Shown here piece after piece: positions 12,701 to 24,077 of a DNA stretch of 64,000 bases (position 1 is the stretch's first letter; every line of letters begins with the position of its first letter). A program made the position numbers and the translations under genes. The stretch is from Bimastos eiseni (taxonomy: Eukaryota > Annelida > Clitellata > Crassiclitellata > Lumbricidae): contig OY365809.1 in assembly GCA_959347315.1 (NCBI GenBank), positions 8,398,790 to 8,462,789 on the forward strand, read 5' to 3'. The notes beneath the pieces are model-generated. The model saw only the letters and a program-made list of their open reading frames with translations, did no database searches and was not told the origin of the DNA.

Positions 12701-15700
12701 TATGAGCATACCGAATTACATGCATATTATACGCACACAAACATTATATATATAATATATATATATACGTGTATGTATTTACACACACACAGAAACGAGA
12801 ATGCGCCTCCATCCTACGTATCTTGAATCATCAACCCTGACGAGACGGCTGCTGATGTGGTTGAAGCCGCGCCTGCTGCACCGCGCTCCTCTTAGAACTT
12901 ATATCAGTCAACGTTGATTATTTCGTATTTGGACTTTGGAATAAGTTTAATTAAATAGCTCATTTTATGCTCAGCAATCGACATCACAGGATTCGTAGGA
13001 TATCGTTAACCGTTTTGTTGTGCATCGAAACTAACCCGATTAGCCTATAGGCATATCAGCGATCTTCGAACCTACTTATCAAATCAAATCTCCAACCTAT
13101 ATCGGCCGTGTAACATTCGTGACCTTCGCCGCATCCGGTACGTGCTCGACTTCAAAACCGCATCGACCATTGCTAACTCCATGCATTCTCCGCTCAAAGC
13201 TCGATCATTGGAAAATCCCACTTTCAAAAATAATCTAAACTTTGAATCCACCCAACTGACATAAAACTCACTGGCTTGAATTGTCACCCTGCAGGAAGCC
13301 CAATATCATCGTATCCCTCCCATCCTCAGATAACTCCACTGGCTCAATTACCAGAGCGAGTTCATTTCAAAGCCTTCACACTACTCCACTCCTCTGCACT
13401 AGCCTGCAACTCCTTACAATACTCTAACTCTACCATCCCACATATCTACTCGTATTCGGTAGTTGCAGTTTAAAGACACTGCGGGCTATCAAAGACCATT
13501 AATCGTAATCATCATCGTAATCTCCAAATTTCTAAAGCACCACCTTAAAGCTAAGCGCAGGACAACAGCTTATTCACGAGCGCCCTCGTCCCTTATCCAG
13601 GCTTGGCACTGGCACATGCAGAGTGCAACCAGTGGCGGCTTCTCAAACTCTTTACCATTCCATCCTCCTGTCTCATGCAGTCTTTCTGGACCCCCGGTTA
13701 TTAGCCTACTTAATATGTCAAGTTCTCCAGCCAAGCCATATGGCCCATATCCCACACTGAGCCACGCCTACGTGTGTAACTATCTGAATTCCGCAAATTT
13801 GTGATTCCTGCTTCATCACTGCAAATCACCCACCATCCTCTGCTCCTCTATGTATCACTTACGGACTTTTCTAATCAAAACTGAAGTAGGCCTATCATCT
13901 CTTCAAGAACTCATATCTGACTCATCCGATCCTCTGCCTTCCCACTCTCACCCCAACGACACCCGCCTTAGCACCTGCCCTTCCCTTCAACCCTCTGGCA
14001 GACGCACCTAGACCTCCTCTGGACTATACTTAGCATACAATCCACGTGATTCGACGCAGGGCTATAGTTAATAAACAGTTGCCCCGTGGTTGGCCGTATT
14101 ATTGGCGTTATAGAAGTTAAGAGATAACGATTACTTATCCAAACTCACAATGCATCGTCTTTTAAACTCTCACGAGCGCTGCGTCGAGTCAGTTGGGTTG
14201 TCTAGGTCAGAAGGTTCTAGTCCGTTTGCCAGAGGATCAGAGGGGCGGAGTAGGGTTCTATGACGTTTCATTCCCGGACGATTCATCCCGTCCGGAATAT
14301 AGTGAAAGTACACATGGAAATTGATGCAAGAGATTCTTGCAACCAATCAGAAGTCTCCATTTCAGTAATGATATGCATGATGAAACGTTCGCAAACCCGG
14401 AGTAAGTAAGTAAGTATATTCTTTAATCAGACGTCTGCATATGCACGACGTGCACAAATAAACAGGTACGAACAAAACATCTATATACATAGCTGTTATA
14501 GTTACGGTTGGCGTCGATACATTAGTAATTTATTATAGGCCTACTACTAGCTGTTAACCCGTGACAAATCACAGGTAGGGCATTTTAATCGACGCAAGAG
14601 CACTGAACGCAGTTGATAATTATCTTAGGAGTCACATAATATGATAATAACACATGAATTTCAGCACTAGTCATCTTCACCTGAAATTCATCAAGCAAAA
14701 TGTTTTTGATAGCGGTCCATGCATTCGCTCACGATTCAGCCACAATTGGCGCTGCTCTCGAGGTTCGACCATTAAATCTCCAATAACTGCAAATATACTT
14801 ACATTACACGATGTATAACGCACTCACGCGTCAATAAAACTTCTTTTAAACGTATTATTAGCGCACGTCGCACATTATTTGAACCTTATAAAGATCACAA
14901 GTCGGTCATTTTAACCTTATTTGCATACGATGGACGCAACAGCAACGGGTGCAGTAACGTCTGCGCCTCAGTAGATCGACTTTCTGTACTCAGAACGGAC
15001 GAAACAGCAATGGATGCAGTAAGGTTGGCGCAATCGACCGCTTGTGAAATGACAATTAAGTGAAACGTTAAAGTAGACCTATACTATGACAGAATGACCG
15101 AATGACACACACGTGATTATTATTGTTGATATACACACCATGAATTTACGAGATCCTTTGCACAGTGGGACTCTGCAGAGTCAGCCTGAATCATCGGATT
15201 CATTCCTGAATCAGTCCAAATTTGATATCCACTGCTTCTGGTTAATTCTGCATGCGTTGCTCTCTGCTCTGACTGTCTGTCTCTGTCTGTCTCATTGTCT
15301 ATCTCACAGTCAGTCTCTCTATCTGTTTCTGTCTCTGTCTCTCTCACCGCTCACTGCACCCGAACGATTCGTTGCTCTGGTAAGTCAAAGTCAGACCCAC
15401 CCATAATATCGTTAGTTACCACTAAGGCTGTCAAAAAATGTTAAAATGACGACCCGGGTACCCGTCGATCAGCGCAGTCGGATACCTGGGTAACCGACCG
15501 CGCGGATATTTTGCTAGGAAATGCAGGGAATTGCGTATTGTTACGGAATGTCGGACACCCGAGAACCGATTTCATTGCCCGGGCAGTCAGTCAATATGAT
15601 CAACGGAATATTTTTGCCATACGTTCAGATAAAATGGCGCATAATAACGGAATTTTGGGTACCCGAAACCCAATTTCATTACCTCTGGCGGGTACCCCCG

Positions 15701-16197
15701 ATAGTCGGATACCCGTTGACAGCCTTAGTTCCCAACCCAAAATATCTGTGCGCAAATCTTACAGCATCTTCTGGGAAATGTACGTAGGGCCTATAGTCAC
15801 TAGTCAGATCACAGACTAATTATGTTATTATTAATTTTAACGAAGTTAGGCATGTCCCACTTTCTTCGCTCAGTTTGATAGATTAGTTGTTATGAGCGGG
15901 GATATTATCAATAATTCTGTGGAGATGATGTTGTTAATGATGACGACGGCGATTACGATGCTGATGACGATGATGACGTTGACGATGCTCATGACGATGG
16001 TCATGACGATGACTATTTCGATGTCGATGATGATTACGATGACGACGATGATGATGATGCTGAAGGCATACCTTGATGTTGGAATCTGCGCCTTTGTAGC
16101 CCTTCTTCCGCAGCACAGCCGTCAGTTCATCGAGCGTCAGGAATCCGCTGCCATCTTTGTCAGCCTCCTCGAAGAACTGCTTGTAACCATCAGCCAT
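8709..16197 (-). CDS. Four-EF-hand calmodulin-like calcium-binding protein, three exons, 141 residues
   Basis: Exons on the minus strand: 16197-16072 (ATG; 42 codons), 10083-9989 (95 nt) and 8913-8709 (TAG stop). Donor and acceptor sites and phases agree (0, then 2). Each of the four EF-hand loops has its key positions: DKDGSGFLTLDE (residues 13-24), DISGDNKISLDE in the middle exon, DADNSGSIDRKE and DKDDSGTINYEE near the C-terminus. The length is close to calmodulin/troponin C, and two paired EF lobes are expected to bind Ca2+ in the cytosol. The ATG before ADGYKQFFEE is preferred because it starts just before helix 1; the open frame upstream has a Glu run and no family likeness. The last acceptor (TTGATGAAG) has a poor pyrimidine tract. 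The specific subfamily is not identified. Confidence 0.85.
9541..9600 (-). repeat. Truncated 3' end of the tRNA-derived SINE also seen at 63.4 kb
   Basis: TTTATTTATTACCGAAATTTG and the following CGCCCTTCTTCCAA match the tail of the SINE at 63360-63590 (same orientation, minus). Only the 3' part is kept. It lies in intron 2 of the EF-hand gene. Confidence 0.7.
9639..9832. repeat. Compound microsatellite (GACA)n then (GACT)n
   Basis: About 100 bp of GACA units, interrupted once by a CATA, pass into about 95 bp of GACT units. The frames reading SVSQ/SVCL on the minus strand are artefacts of this run. It lies in intron 2 of the EF-hand gene, next to a SINE tail. Confidence 0.95.
10717..10794. 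other. Two-step inverted repeat (hairpin) in EF-hand intron 1
   Basis: CTCAACCTTGG (10717-10727) pairs with CCAAGGTTGAG (10784-10794). Inside it, ACACCGG (10734-10740) pairs with CCGGTGT (10765-10771). The result is an 11-bp outer and 7-bp inner stem. No coding frame explains it; it may be the core of a MITE. Confidence 0.6.
10800..13050. other. Part of EF-hand intron 1 with no gene
   Basis: AT-rich intron sequence with no recognisable gene. GCAAATAAACG-type motifs recur near 10807, 10909 and 10984, and short TATA runs occur near 12063-12105 and 12746-12770. TAGGCCTA-type palindromes are frequent. Confidence 0.4.
13050..13800 (+). mobile_element. Decayed CR1/L2-like LINE, 3' end of the reverse-transcriptase ORF
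   Basis: Conceptual reading in shifting frames gives DLRRIRYVLDFKTASTIANS and then a stretch ending PERVHFKAF. These resemble the conserved region downstream of reverse transcriptase in CR1/L2-type LINEs (LRRIR..L..KTA..I, ..RI.FK.). Several stops and frame changes show that it is dead. It lies in intron 1 of the EF-hand gene. Confidence 0.6.
13801..15414. other. Intron 1 segment with degenerate repeats
   Basis: No gene seen. (GTAA)4 at 14401-14416 is followed by sequence that looks like a retroposon end. A 28-bp GGACGCAACAGC-type segment near 14931 recurs near 14997. A CTGTCT/CTCT pyrimidine-rich run occupies 15270-15345. Confidence 0.35.
15423..15727. mobile_element. hAT-like MITE with GGCTGTCAA terminal repeats
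   Basis: The element begins TAAGGCTGTCAA and ends TTGACAGCCTTA, a 12-bp perfect terminal inverted repeat. The flanking 8-mers GTTACCAC and GTTCCCAA agree at six of eight positions, as expected for an aged hAT target-site duplication. The interior is rich in GGGTACCC-type motifs, and there is no transposase frame. Confidence 0.7.
15922..16060. repeat. Degenerate GATGAC/GATGAT simple repeat
   Basis: Imperfect GATGAC/GATGAT triplets run up to about 10 bp from the donor site of EF-hand exon 1. The His-rich extension of the exon's open frame is intron sequence produced by this run. Confidence 0.85.
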
Positions 16198-16546
16198 TTT
16201 CAATCGGTTCTTTTCTTCTTCTTCCTCCCTAACAATCGAGTACACAGACAACTTGGAATCCTTCAGACTCAGCAGTTCAACTACAAGTGACGCCCAGTTC
16301 ACCCGATGCCTCCCTTTCAACTTTTATCTCTGTCTCTCAATGGACGGGTGAGTGGGTGGGTCCGCGTAGACGCCTATTACTAGTACCACATACAGCCGTG
16401 TGGTGGCGTTCTGAAAGTCACGTGACATTACTTCAGTTGGCTTCATATGTTACCCTGCATCAGCACTATACGACTCAGACACAGCACACATGCATGCATG
16501 CAAACCCTAAGTGCTGCAGCCTACGTTATCCATTTGCTGGCCAGTT

Positions 16547-16602
16547 TAATGTATATATATGTATAATATATATATATATATATTATATATATATATATAC
16601 GT
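16547..16602. repeat. (TA)n dinucleotide run
   Basis: Interrupted TATATA repeats upstream of the EF-hand gene. Confidence 0.85.
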
Positions 16603-19530
16603 TATATGTGCAAGGTGTATTCGCATATTGAGCTAACGTTTATGGAGCCTGATTATCTAGTATAAATAACGGCATTTCAATCGCTCGAGATATTATAGGG
16701 CTGTTCCAGCAGAATTTTGATTCCTCCAATTTTGGAACAGACGTATTAGGTTGATGACTATGTGAGGAGTTTGCTCAGTGCTGAATCTAGGCTGAAGTTA
16801 GTAGGTGCTGACCTATCACGGCCTGACGGCCTGTAGTGCCGGGAGGGTTGTAGACGCCCTGAATGAAGGGATGCGATGAGAGGGAACAAGCTAACTTGCA
16901 TGTGCTGAAAGTGGATGCAAGGCGAGGCAATGACCGAACTCATATCGGAAGCTACATGCACCTATATTAATGATACAAAAGAGTTTATACTGTACTCTTA
17001 ACCATAGGCGTTGCTACGGTCTATTCGAATTTCTAGAAAGTTGGGGTTCACCGCATAAATACACTGATATCAAGTTTTATTGTTATCCTTCAGCATTGTT
17101 TTCATTGTTTTATTTCCAAAGCCTCAAAGGATGAAATTCAGTGAGTGTGGAAAACTACTGCTTCAAAAAGGGCCTTAACAAGCTAAAATTGCGCCCTATG
17201 CCTAGCATTGGGGCCTAATCTGACGCTCCCACATAATTTTATTATTTCAAGAAAGAATGAATTTATGGAATCATTAAAGTTATTCCATCCTGAAATTTGC
17301 GCCCCTTCTATTTTTGCGTTCTGTGCCACGGCACCGCTGGCACTGCCCTCGGTATGGCCCTAGCTTCAACTACTTATATAAGTCTCTCTCGCCCTCACTA
17401 TCAGCACTGCTTCGCTTAATTGTCATCTCGATAGAGGCCAACCTCAACATTCACTCAAGAGTGCAAATTTTGAATCACCCTGTGATCCTTTGCCATTAGC
17501 GACTAGTTGGGTTATGTGCGTTTGCTGGATCGCGAGCGTTATCTTTTGGAGTGTCCTCGACCGTTTATTGGAGTAGGCTACTTGAACATCCGGTCCAATG
17601 TCGCTCATTAGACGTTCAATGGGAATCGTTTAGAGGGTTTAATGAGAACAGCGCACACGCTATGCTCAGGAACCAGTACAGCCAAATTGCACGATGGACG
17701 ATTTTTCCATATAACACACAACCGATACTTTCCACACGAACACCTATACAGCAACCGATACATTTGCCGCGTACGCGTGAGATAGGATCCTACATTCTCC
17801 GGTATAACCTACCACGCGATCGAGTAAGTCGATCAAGTCGGTCGTAAAATCTTCGACTCAACCGAGTTGCAAGTCGACCGTTTGTTATGATAAGTCGAGT
17901 CAATTTTAATGGTTGGTTTCTCGACTTGACAGTCTCAATTCGATTATAAACTATTTAAACACTCCGTCCCATTCCCATCCTAATCAGTCCTCAGCCATCG
18001 ATCCCATCCTCACCGCTCCCACTCCACTATAGCTTTCCTTTCTCCTCATTCCCTGCCTACCCAATTCTCCTCCTCTACCCACCTGCACAACTTCCTCCTT
18101 CTGCATCGCGTGAAGGCACGGACGACGTCGTTCAACGGTTGGCGTGGCATAACGCCATCTGGCGAATGACGCAGTGATTCAGCCCCAGACATGACACACT
18201 GACAGACAGACTGACATTTCTCTTCTGTTATATCTATTACTGCTAGCCTTACATCCCAGTTTCGCCTTGGATTGGATTTTGAACTCAGCTGGTACTCCCT
18301 TTCGCATCTTAAATTGTTTTCAATTAGGTCTATCCGATCGCGAGTGTTCCATATGACAAGCACTCCGCTGAGGCTGTGGTGTTATATCCAAAGCACCTGA
18401 TTTGCATATCAAAATCGACACATCCTTCAGATGATGCGAATGCAAATGGTGGCTGACATAATGTCGAATTCAATTCTGAAAATGTCCAATAGTACCAAAT
18501 ACACTGAAGCAAATTGTACGATTAAAAAAGTCACGTGGACTTATAAATTCGTATTAAAATGTGTTGTAAAAAGTCATATCGCTAGTCGCTAGGGCTTTCT
18601 GTTCGCGATCCTTTGTTGGAACGCACAGAAATTTCCGCCATGTAGTAAATATATTAATTATTATAATCGTATCGAAAAATTCCAAATAATATTGTTTATG
18701 AGTTCATTTTATTCATCAATTTTATTGAACTTTGCACAGTAAAGTCGCAAAGACGTATTGTATAGGTCTATGTAACTTCTGTCAAAGATATCTAAATCAA
18801 ACCAATGTCTTCCTCTAGTCTTTAAGCGTGTTGTAGTAGATCACCACTAGAACAGTGCAATTTATGGTGCAGATGATTATGTCTTTAAAATTCACAGAAT
18901 TAGAATTTAGAGTTATTTTGCGATTTAGAATTGAATTGGACTAACTTGTCCCATAATTGTTGAACCCATAGTTTGTGACTGAACTCCGTCGGGGTTCAGT
19001 AGTTCTTACGGGAATTATAGGGCGTACGTACACACTTCCGCCGAAGGTGCAGTTTTCCTTCCTCGCATTTTGAAACAGATCATACAGATGCAATAGGCCT
19101 ACAATACATGTATCAAAAAACGCACACAAAACGTCGGTGAAGATCATCAGCTCCTTAATAAATGTAGCTCTGAGAGGCAGCCAGATTCGACTTCATTTTT
19201 CTTAGCCTCGGCATATGAGGGCGGAATGGCCATCCATATATGTGCATCGCTTTCTGACCTGCTTGAATGAAATGTGAATGTTAAATCTTCGAGATTACTC
19301 AGTGACACACCAACGAAACGTCGTAGAGTCAGATTATTCACCGGTGATAAAATCGAATCAATTCCGAAAACGAGTACGCTGTTTTGTCCGGTCCAGGTCA
19401 GAATCCTGGGAGAGTGTATTATGATTCCGACAGCAGCCTACTCATCATAGCTGAACTCAAGAGATGGGCTACAATCGAGCTACTACGGCAGTAAGTTTCA
19501 TCCAGAACCCGATTCATATTTAATCGCTAG
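16603..19530. other. Intergenic stretch upstream of the EF-hand gene
   Basis: No supported gene. Sequence is moderately AT-rich with scattered TAGGCCTA palindromes. Around 17828-17930 there are repeated GTCGA/TCGAC words on both strands. Open frames here (up to 105 codons) show no motif I recognise. Confidence 0.4.
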
Positions 19531-19578
19531 GTGTCGATCTCTGCTAGAAAAAGATGCAAAACAAGAAAATCTAATACC

Positions 19579-19760
19579 ATTCATTCATTCATTCATTCAT
19601 TCATTCATTCATTCGTTCATTCGTTCATTCGTTCATTCGTTCATTCGTTCATTCATTCATTCATTCATGTTGACATTTATAGGCCCTATGGCATAATAGG
19701 GCTCCCTCAGGAAGTCTACTCGGAGGCGCTATCAGCCCAATCCCGACGATACAACTCGGT
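19579..19760 (-). repeat. (TTCA)n microsatellite joined to a retroposon 3' tail
   Basis: TTCA/TTCG units fill 19579-19668. Next comes GGAAGTCTACTCGGAGGCGC, the conserved tail seen elsewhere in the window. Read on the minus strand it is a hairpin tail ending in a tetranucleotide run, as in the copies at 2.1, 7.9 and 54.6 kb. Confidence 0.7.
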
Positions 19761-20589
19761 CGGTCAGTGCATCTGAAAGCAAGACATAAAGGGCCTAGCC
19801 CACCAAATGTGATTTTGATTTCAATAGACTTGGGTTACATTATAATAAATGACACAGTCTGAACATAAATTTCACGTTTGACAATATATTATCACCAGAT
19901 GAATAAATAATAATGAATTAAATTGAATCAAACACCAACTTGTTTACTTTTCAGTGATTTCAGCTACACGTAGGCCTACAGTTTTAGCGTCGCACAACTT
20001 ACACGTATAAATCCTAAACAGTAATTTGTCGCTGTATTCCTTAGCATTCAAAATACATTGCATAATTTTATATGAGTTAGATACTTAAATGCAACCGAAT
20101 AACACCAGGGAGATGCAAAACCTCTTCATTTTTTAATAATAAATTTGAGAATACTTTGACGTATACATGGTGCGCAATGGCGTCCAATGATTTGCGACAA
20201 TCCAAATGCTGCTGACGTCACAAGCGAAAACGAAAGTATTTGCTCCGTGGGTTTTGTTAGCCCTCTTTCTATTAGACTGAAATTGTGCCGACCGGTAGGC
20301 TAGGCTATAATTATGAAAGGTGAAATAATCATTTGACAATGAAGCCTGTCTGGCGCTCTGAACCGATAATTTTCTGAAAGTATGGATCAAATTGAAATAA
20401 CATCAGAACCAGAAATCGATCCTAATAATAATGAATAATAATATACTATATACGCTAATGTAAATTAAGATGAATTAAAACGAATCAAACAAAATTGCTT
20501 ATAAATAATCTTCAGTGACTGTAGGCCTAATTATAGTAAATCGTCAGTGGAATAGTCGACAAGACCTAATTAGCGTAAAATTATGGAAA

Positions 20590-20945
20590 ATTAATAACTG
20601 TGGAGACACGATTTGCGTCTCTTCCCTGTGCTCTGACTATTTGCGAAAGCCGTTATCTGCAAATTCATCTCGCTCTTTGCGCTCTGTTGATCATCTTTGT
20701 CTTTTGTGCCTATAGGACTATATACGTGAGACTGCCCTGGCCCAACACCGGGCGTTTGCTTTTGTGGGTCCATCTAACTGGAATGACCTTCCTTCATCAT
20801 TAAGGACTAAACTAAGGACTTGATTCTCTCCTTCGGTTTCTAGCTCTTTAAAGATGTTTCTTTTCTCCTGGAGTTTCTGTGCTGAAAGCGTCTCTGACTA
20901 GTTCTTCTGTGAGAGGCGCTGCAGTATAATCCTAAAGATACAATA
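20590..20945 (+). mobile_element. Non-LTR retrotransposon remnant, ORF2 C-terminus and 3' tail
   Basis: One frame reads AQHRAFAFVGPSNWNDLP, the RAF.V.GP..WN.LP motif at the end of CR1/L2-like ORF2 proteins. About 100 bp later GTGAGAGGCGCTGCAGTATA resembles the shared 3' tail. Frame breaks and truncation show it is inactive. Confidence 0.7.
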
Positions 20946-21639
20946 CCATATATTGGAGTAATTGTAAGTACATAGATGGCCTACTGAAGTAATACACAGG
21001 TCCGGGATTGTTACGGAAAGAGTTATGGAATAGCCTTTGACAGCTAGTAGGTTGGGTTCTATGTAAGTAGGTTTCAGTCTAAGTCTTCTAATTTGGTCAA
21101 TTTTAGGAAGATTTCGGTGTTCGAGCTCATCATCGAGGTGCGTACCATATAACGAGCATTAACTACAAATCTCATTGCCATTTCCTGAACAGTGCATGCT
21201 TCGGTAGGCCCCTATACGATTAGATTTATATGTCGAAGCCCATGAAATGGTGCAGTGTAATGGATAGGGATAGATAATGGAGTAGTAAAGAGTGGGTCGA
21301 GCTTTAAGGGGTAATGTTATTGTAAGTCTAGATAATATTCCCTCCATATATATAGTTTGTCGCAGTTTTTTTTAATGAAATTCGGGTTATAGAAATTTTG
21401 CATGTAGGCGTGGTCTTAACTGCGAGACTGTGGTCGGCCATATTGATGTCGATTGTTCAAAGCATTGATCTGTATTAATACATAGGCCTATCATTGGTTT
21501 AAAGCGCTTAGGGTTCCAGTAACAATTTTGTAAAAGTAATAAGCACATAAAATATATGTCTATGAAAAACATTATACCATTGAGGAATTGTTTCCAGCAG
21601 GTCCGTTCATCATGCAGTAACGCATCGGAAAGGTCATCA

Positions 21640-21930
21640 TATGCCTTCTCGACCAAATCAAGAACAGCTCTTACCTCTCAATACACCTATCTTTGCTGTC
21701 TATCTTCGCGATCTCTGCTATACTCTACTTTGAGTGCACCGGGTCGCCGCTCTCTCCGCTCTACTGAGCGAGGTCTACTCATCGTCTCAGTTGCCCGCAC
21801 AGCTACTAAACAAAATCGTGCCTTCTCAGTGGTTGACCCCTCGCTCTGGAACACGTTCCTGTTGGCGTTGCAGTTGTCGCCGATGGTCACTCAGACGCTT
21901 TTTATACTCGCCTTAAAACTGCCGCAGCCA
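21640..21930 (+). mobile_element. Non-LTR retrotransposon remnant, ORF2 C-terminus
   Basis: The open frame contains LRSTERGLLIVSVARTATK and then NRAFSVVDPSLWNTF, matching the LRS..R.L.VP..RT.. and RAFSV.GPSLWN motifs that close CR1/L2-like ORF2. No upstream reverse transcriptase is attached in this orientation. Confidence 0.72.
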
Positions 21931-22129
21931 TCCATTGCACAGAAAATCATATCTACCGTCTATAATAAGCGCCGTATCCACCATCAACAAGCAGTTTGGT
22001 GCAAACCAATATGGCAGACGCCATATGCAAATTAGTCTGTTATGTCACTGTGCAAAAGATCTATATGTTCTTTCCAGAAGAAGTGCTGATCTCCGATGGC
22101 ATCTAGAAAGTTACATGACAATACTTGAG

Positions 22130-22700
22130 TAAAGGTTTTTTCATTATGGGCCTATATAGTAATGGCATAGAGTTTGTCTGTATGAAATAAGATGCGGTTT
22201 GTTTTCTCCAGGTTTAGCTTCATTTTATTAGCACACGACCATTTTTGCGACTTCATTTAATTCGTTATTTACTGAAATCATTAGAGTCTCAATGGAGGAG
22301 TGTGAAGCATAGATAAGTTAGTCTCTATCGTCGGCAAGATGAATTTTTAAAAGTCTTGGTGAGACATTTGGTAGGTCGTTTATATGGGTTTTAATGAAGT
22401 CATGGGACCTCAATGAGTCAACCGGACTTAGTGGTGATTGTGCATTGTTGCCGCAGACAAGTTTGCTGCTATTTCCAAGAAAAGTTCTGAGCCAGCTTAG
22501 ATTCCATGATTAGGCCCTAGATAATGTCATTAATAAAATGTTAATGGTATGATTTATAGAATCAAAGGCTTTCGACAGATCCAGGAAGACGCTAACCGAA
22601 TATTCCTTGTTTTTCATTGCCTTAGATATTTTTATATGGGGAGAGGAATGTGAATATATAGAATGACCGGTTAAGAAGCCATGTTGAGGTCAATGACGTG
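22130..22700 (-). mobile_element. Decayed reverse-transcriptase core of a LINE (minus strand)
   Basis: Minus-strand conceptual translation, with stops, gives KAFDSINHTINILLMTL, INDLPNVSPRLLKIHLADD and ANKMKLNLEKTNRILF. These correspond to RT palm motifs: the first catalytic region, the (Y)ADD box in altered form HLADD, and the KM.LN..KT segment. It is strongly degraded. Confidence 0.7.
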
Positions 22701-22739
22701 GTAAGAGCCGGTTGGATTTATCAATGAAATAAAACAGCC

Positions 22740-23040
22740 GAAGTGCACATCTGAAGTAATAAAAAATAGTGTGTAGGTAGATTATATTCAACATCAATTT
22801 GCGTCTCATTCAGTAGTCGTAGGCCAAGTTTAGCCAGCTGTTGTCTAGTCCCAAACCAGATCAGCTGAGTTTTGCAGCATGTAGGCGGGGAGTCTGTTAG
22901 TCAACATCCAGTAGTGAAGATGAGAAACGAGACAATCAATCGAATGGACAAGGGGAGTTGGTCGAATGACGGACCTTGAACGAAAGCCTGGGTATCATCT
23001 GCATAGAAATGGCCATTTGTTCTGCGTTTAGCAAACAAAA
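22740..23040 (-). mobile_element. Second LINE reverse-transcriptase fragment (minus strand)
   Basis: Minus-strand reading gives FYADDTQAFVQGPSF, an intact YADD box, followed after frame changes by LIWFGTRQQLAKLGL, the KTQ.IWFG..QQL.K segment typical of L2/CR1 elements. Because a complete RT cannot contain two ADD boxes in this order, it is a different insertion from the one at 22130-22700. Confidence 0.68.
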
Positions 23041-23329
23041 GCGGAATGTACATGTAGGCCTATATATTATGTTCCAAACGAACGAACGAATATCTGGAAA
23101 TGTGAAGGTCCCATAATCAGGAATTCCATTCGTGCCTTTATAAACCTTGTTCCAAATAAATATCCAGCTGTTTGACAGAAAGTTTAGAAGCCGCATGTAC
23201 CTCTCTAAATCGTAAATTAAAATTACGTTCTCACTCGAGTTTACAACCCAGCCTTCTCTTACTCTCAATACTGTTACACCAAGCAAACACACGCGCTTCC
23301 ATACAATTTACCTTTAACATATGGGTATA

Positions 23330-23600
23330 ACTATGCTGAGTTTGCCCTTTTGTCTCATTCCCTTGTGTTTTCCTCAGGTTAGCCTTCGTTTATAATTTTC
23401 CCTTGTAACATGCTGATCCCTGATTGCGTCTCCCGTGTAATCAACTGCTACTTGAGAATACTGGTGTGGCGCTCTGCGTGTAAACTCCGAGCATGGCACC
23501 GAGCATTCGGTTTTGTATCTGTCGGGTAGCTACGTTTAGCGCCTTCGTGAGGTTCTTAAAAGGCGCTATATAAATAGCCATCTGTATTATAAGCATACAT
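23330..23600 (+). mobile_element. LINE or SINE 3' end with hairpin tail
   Basis: TAGCGCCTTCGTGAGG and AAAAGGCGCTATATAAAT form the GCGCC...GGCGC stem-loop with TATATAA that closes several retroposons in this window. A short CATACATA run follows. No coding part is seen. Confidence 0.5.
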
Positions 23601-24077
23601 ACATTTCATGTCAACCCTTGCTTAGCCAAGGGTCTGGTTCATGACATACAAAGGCGTTAAACAGTCGACTGAAATCTGGGAGTTGATCGAAATGGAAAAT
23701 TTACATAAAAAATGACCATCAGGAAACGAGGATAGCTCCCTGACCATTTCAAAATCATCCTGAGTTTCAACTTAAACTGATTATCGGCGCCCAACTATTA
23801 TCGTAAAGCTAGAACGACATTTAAAGACATCAACGTTATAGGCCTATAATGTGGACCAGACCTTACATCCTCTGTCGAGTTATGCGCCTGCCGCTGGAGT
23901 GACTATATATGTTCCTTGGCCTACTTAATATGTCACTTATATAATAGACTGGAGTGTTTGTCCAAGAATTCGTTATTAAATTTAGCTAAAATTAATGTAA
24001 ACACTGAGTATAGGCCTAATTCATAACAGACTAAATGAAATCAAATACACTGAAAGCATGGCTATATTGACCGTTAC

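Noticed and set aside
12836..12880. CTGACGA motif resembling a hammerhead ribozyme core
   Set aside because: The required GAAA segment and closing helices are not present in the right order.
15934..16320. N-terminal extension of EF-hand exon 1 and its His-rich C-terminal run
   Set aside because: The extension lacks family likeness, and the His-rich part is intron past the GTATGC donor.
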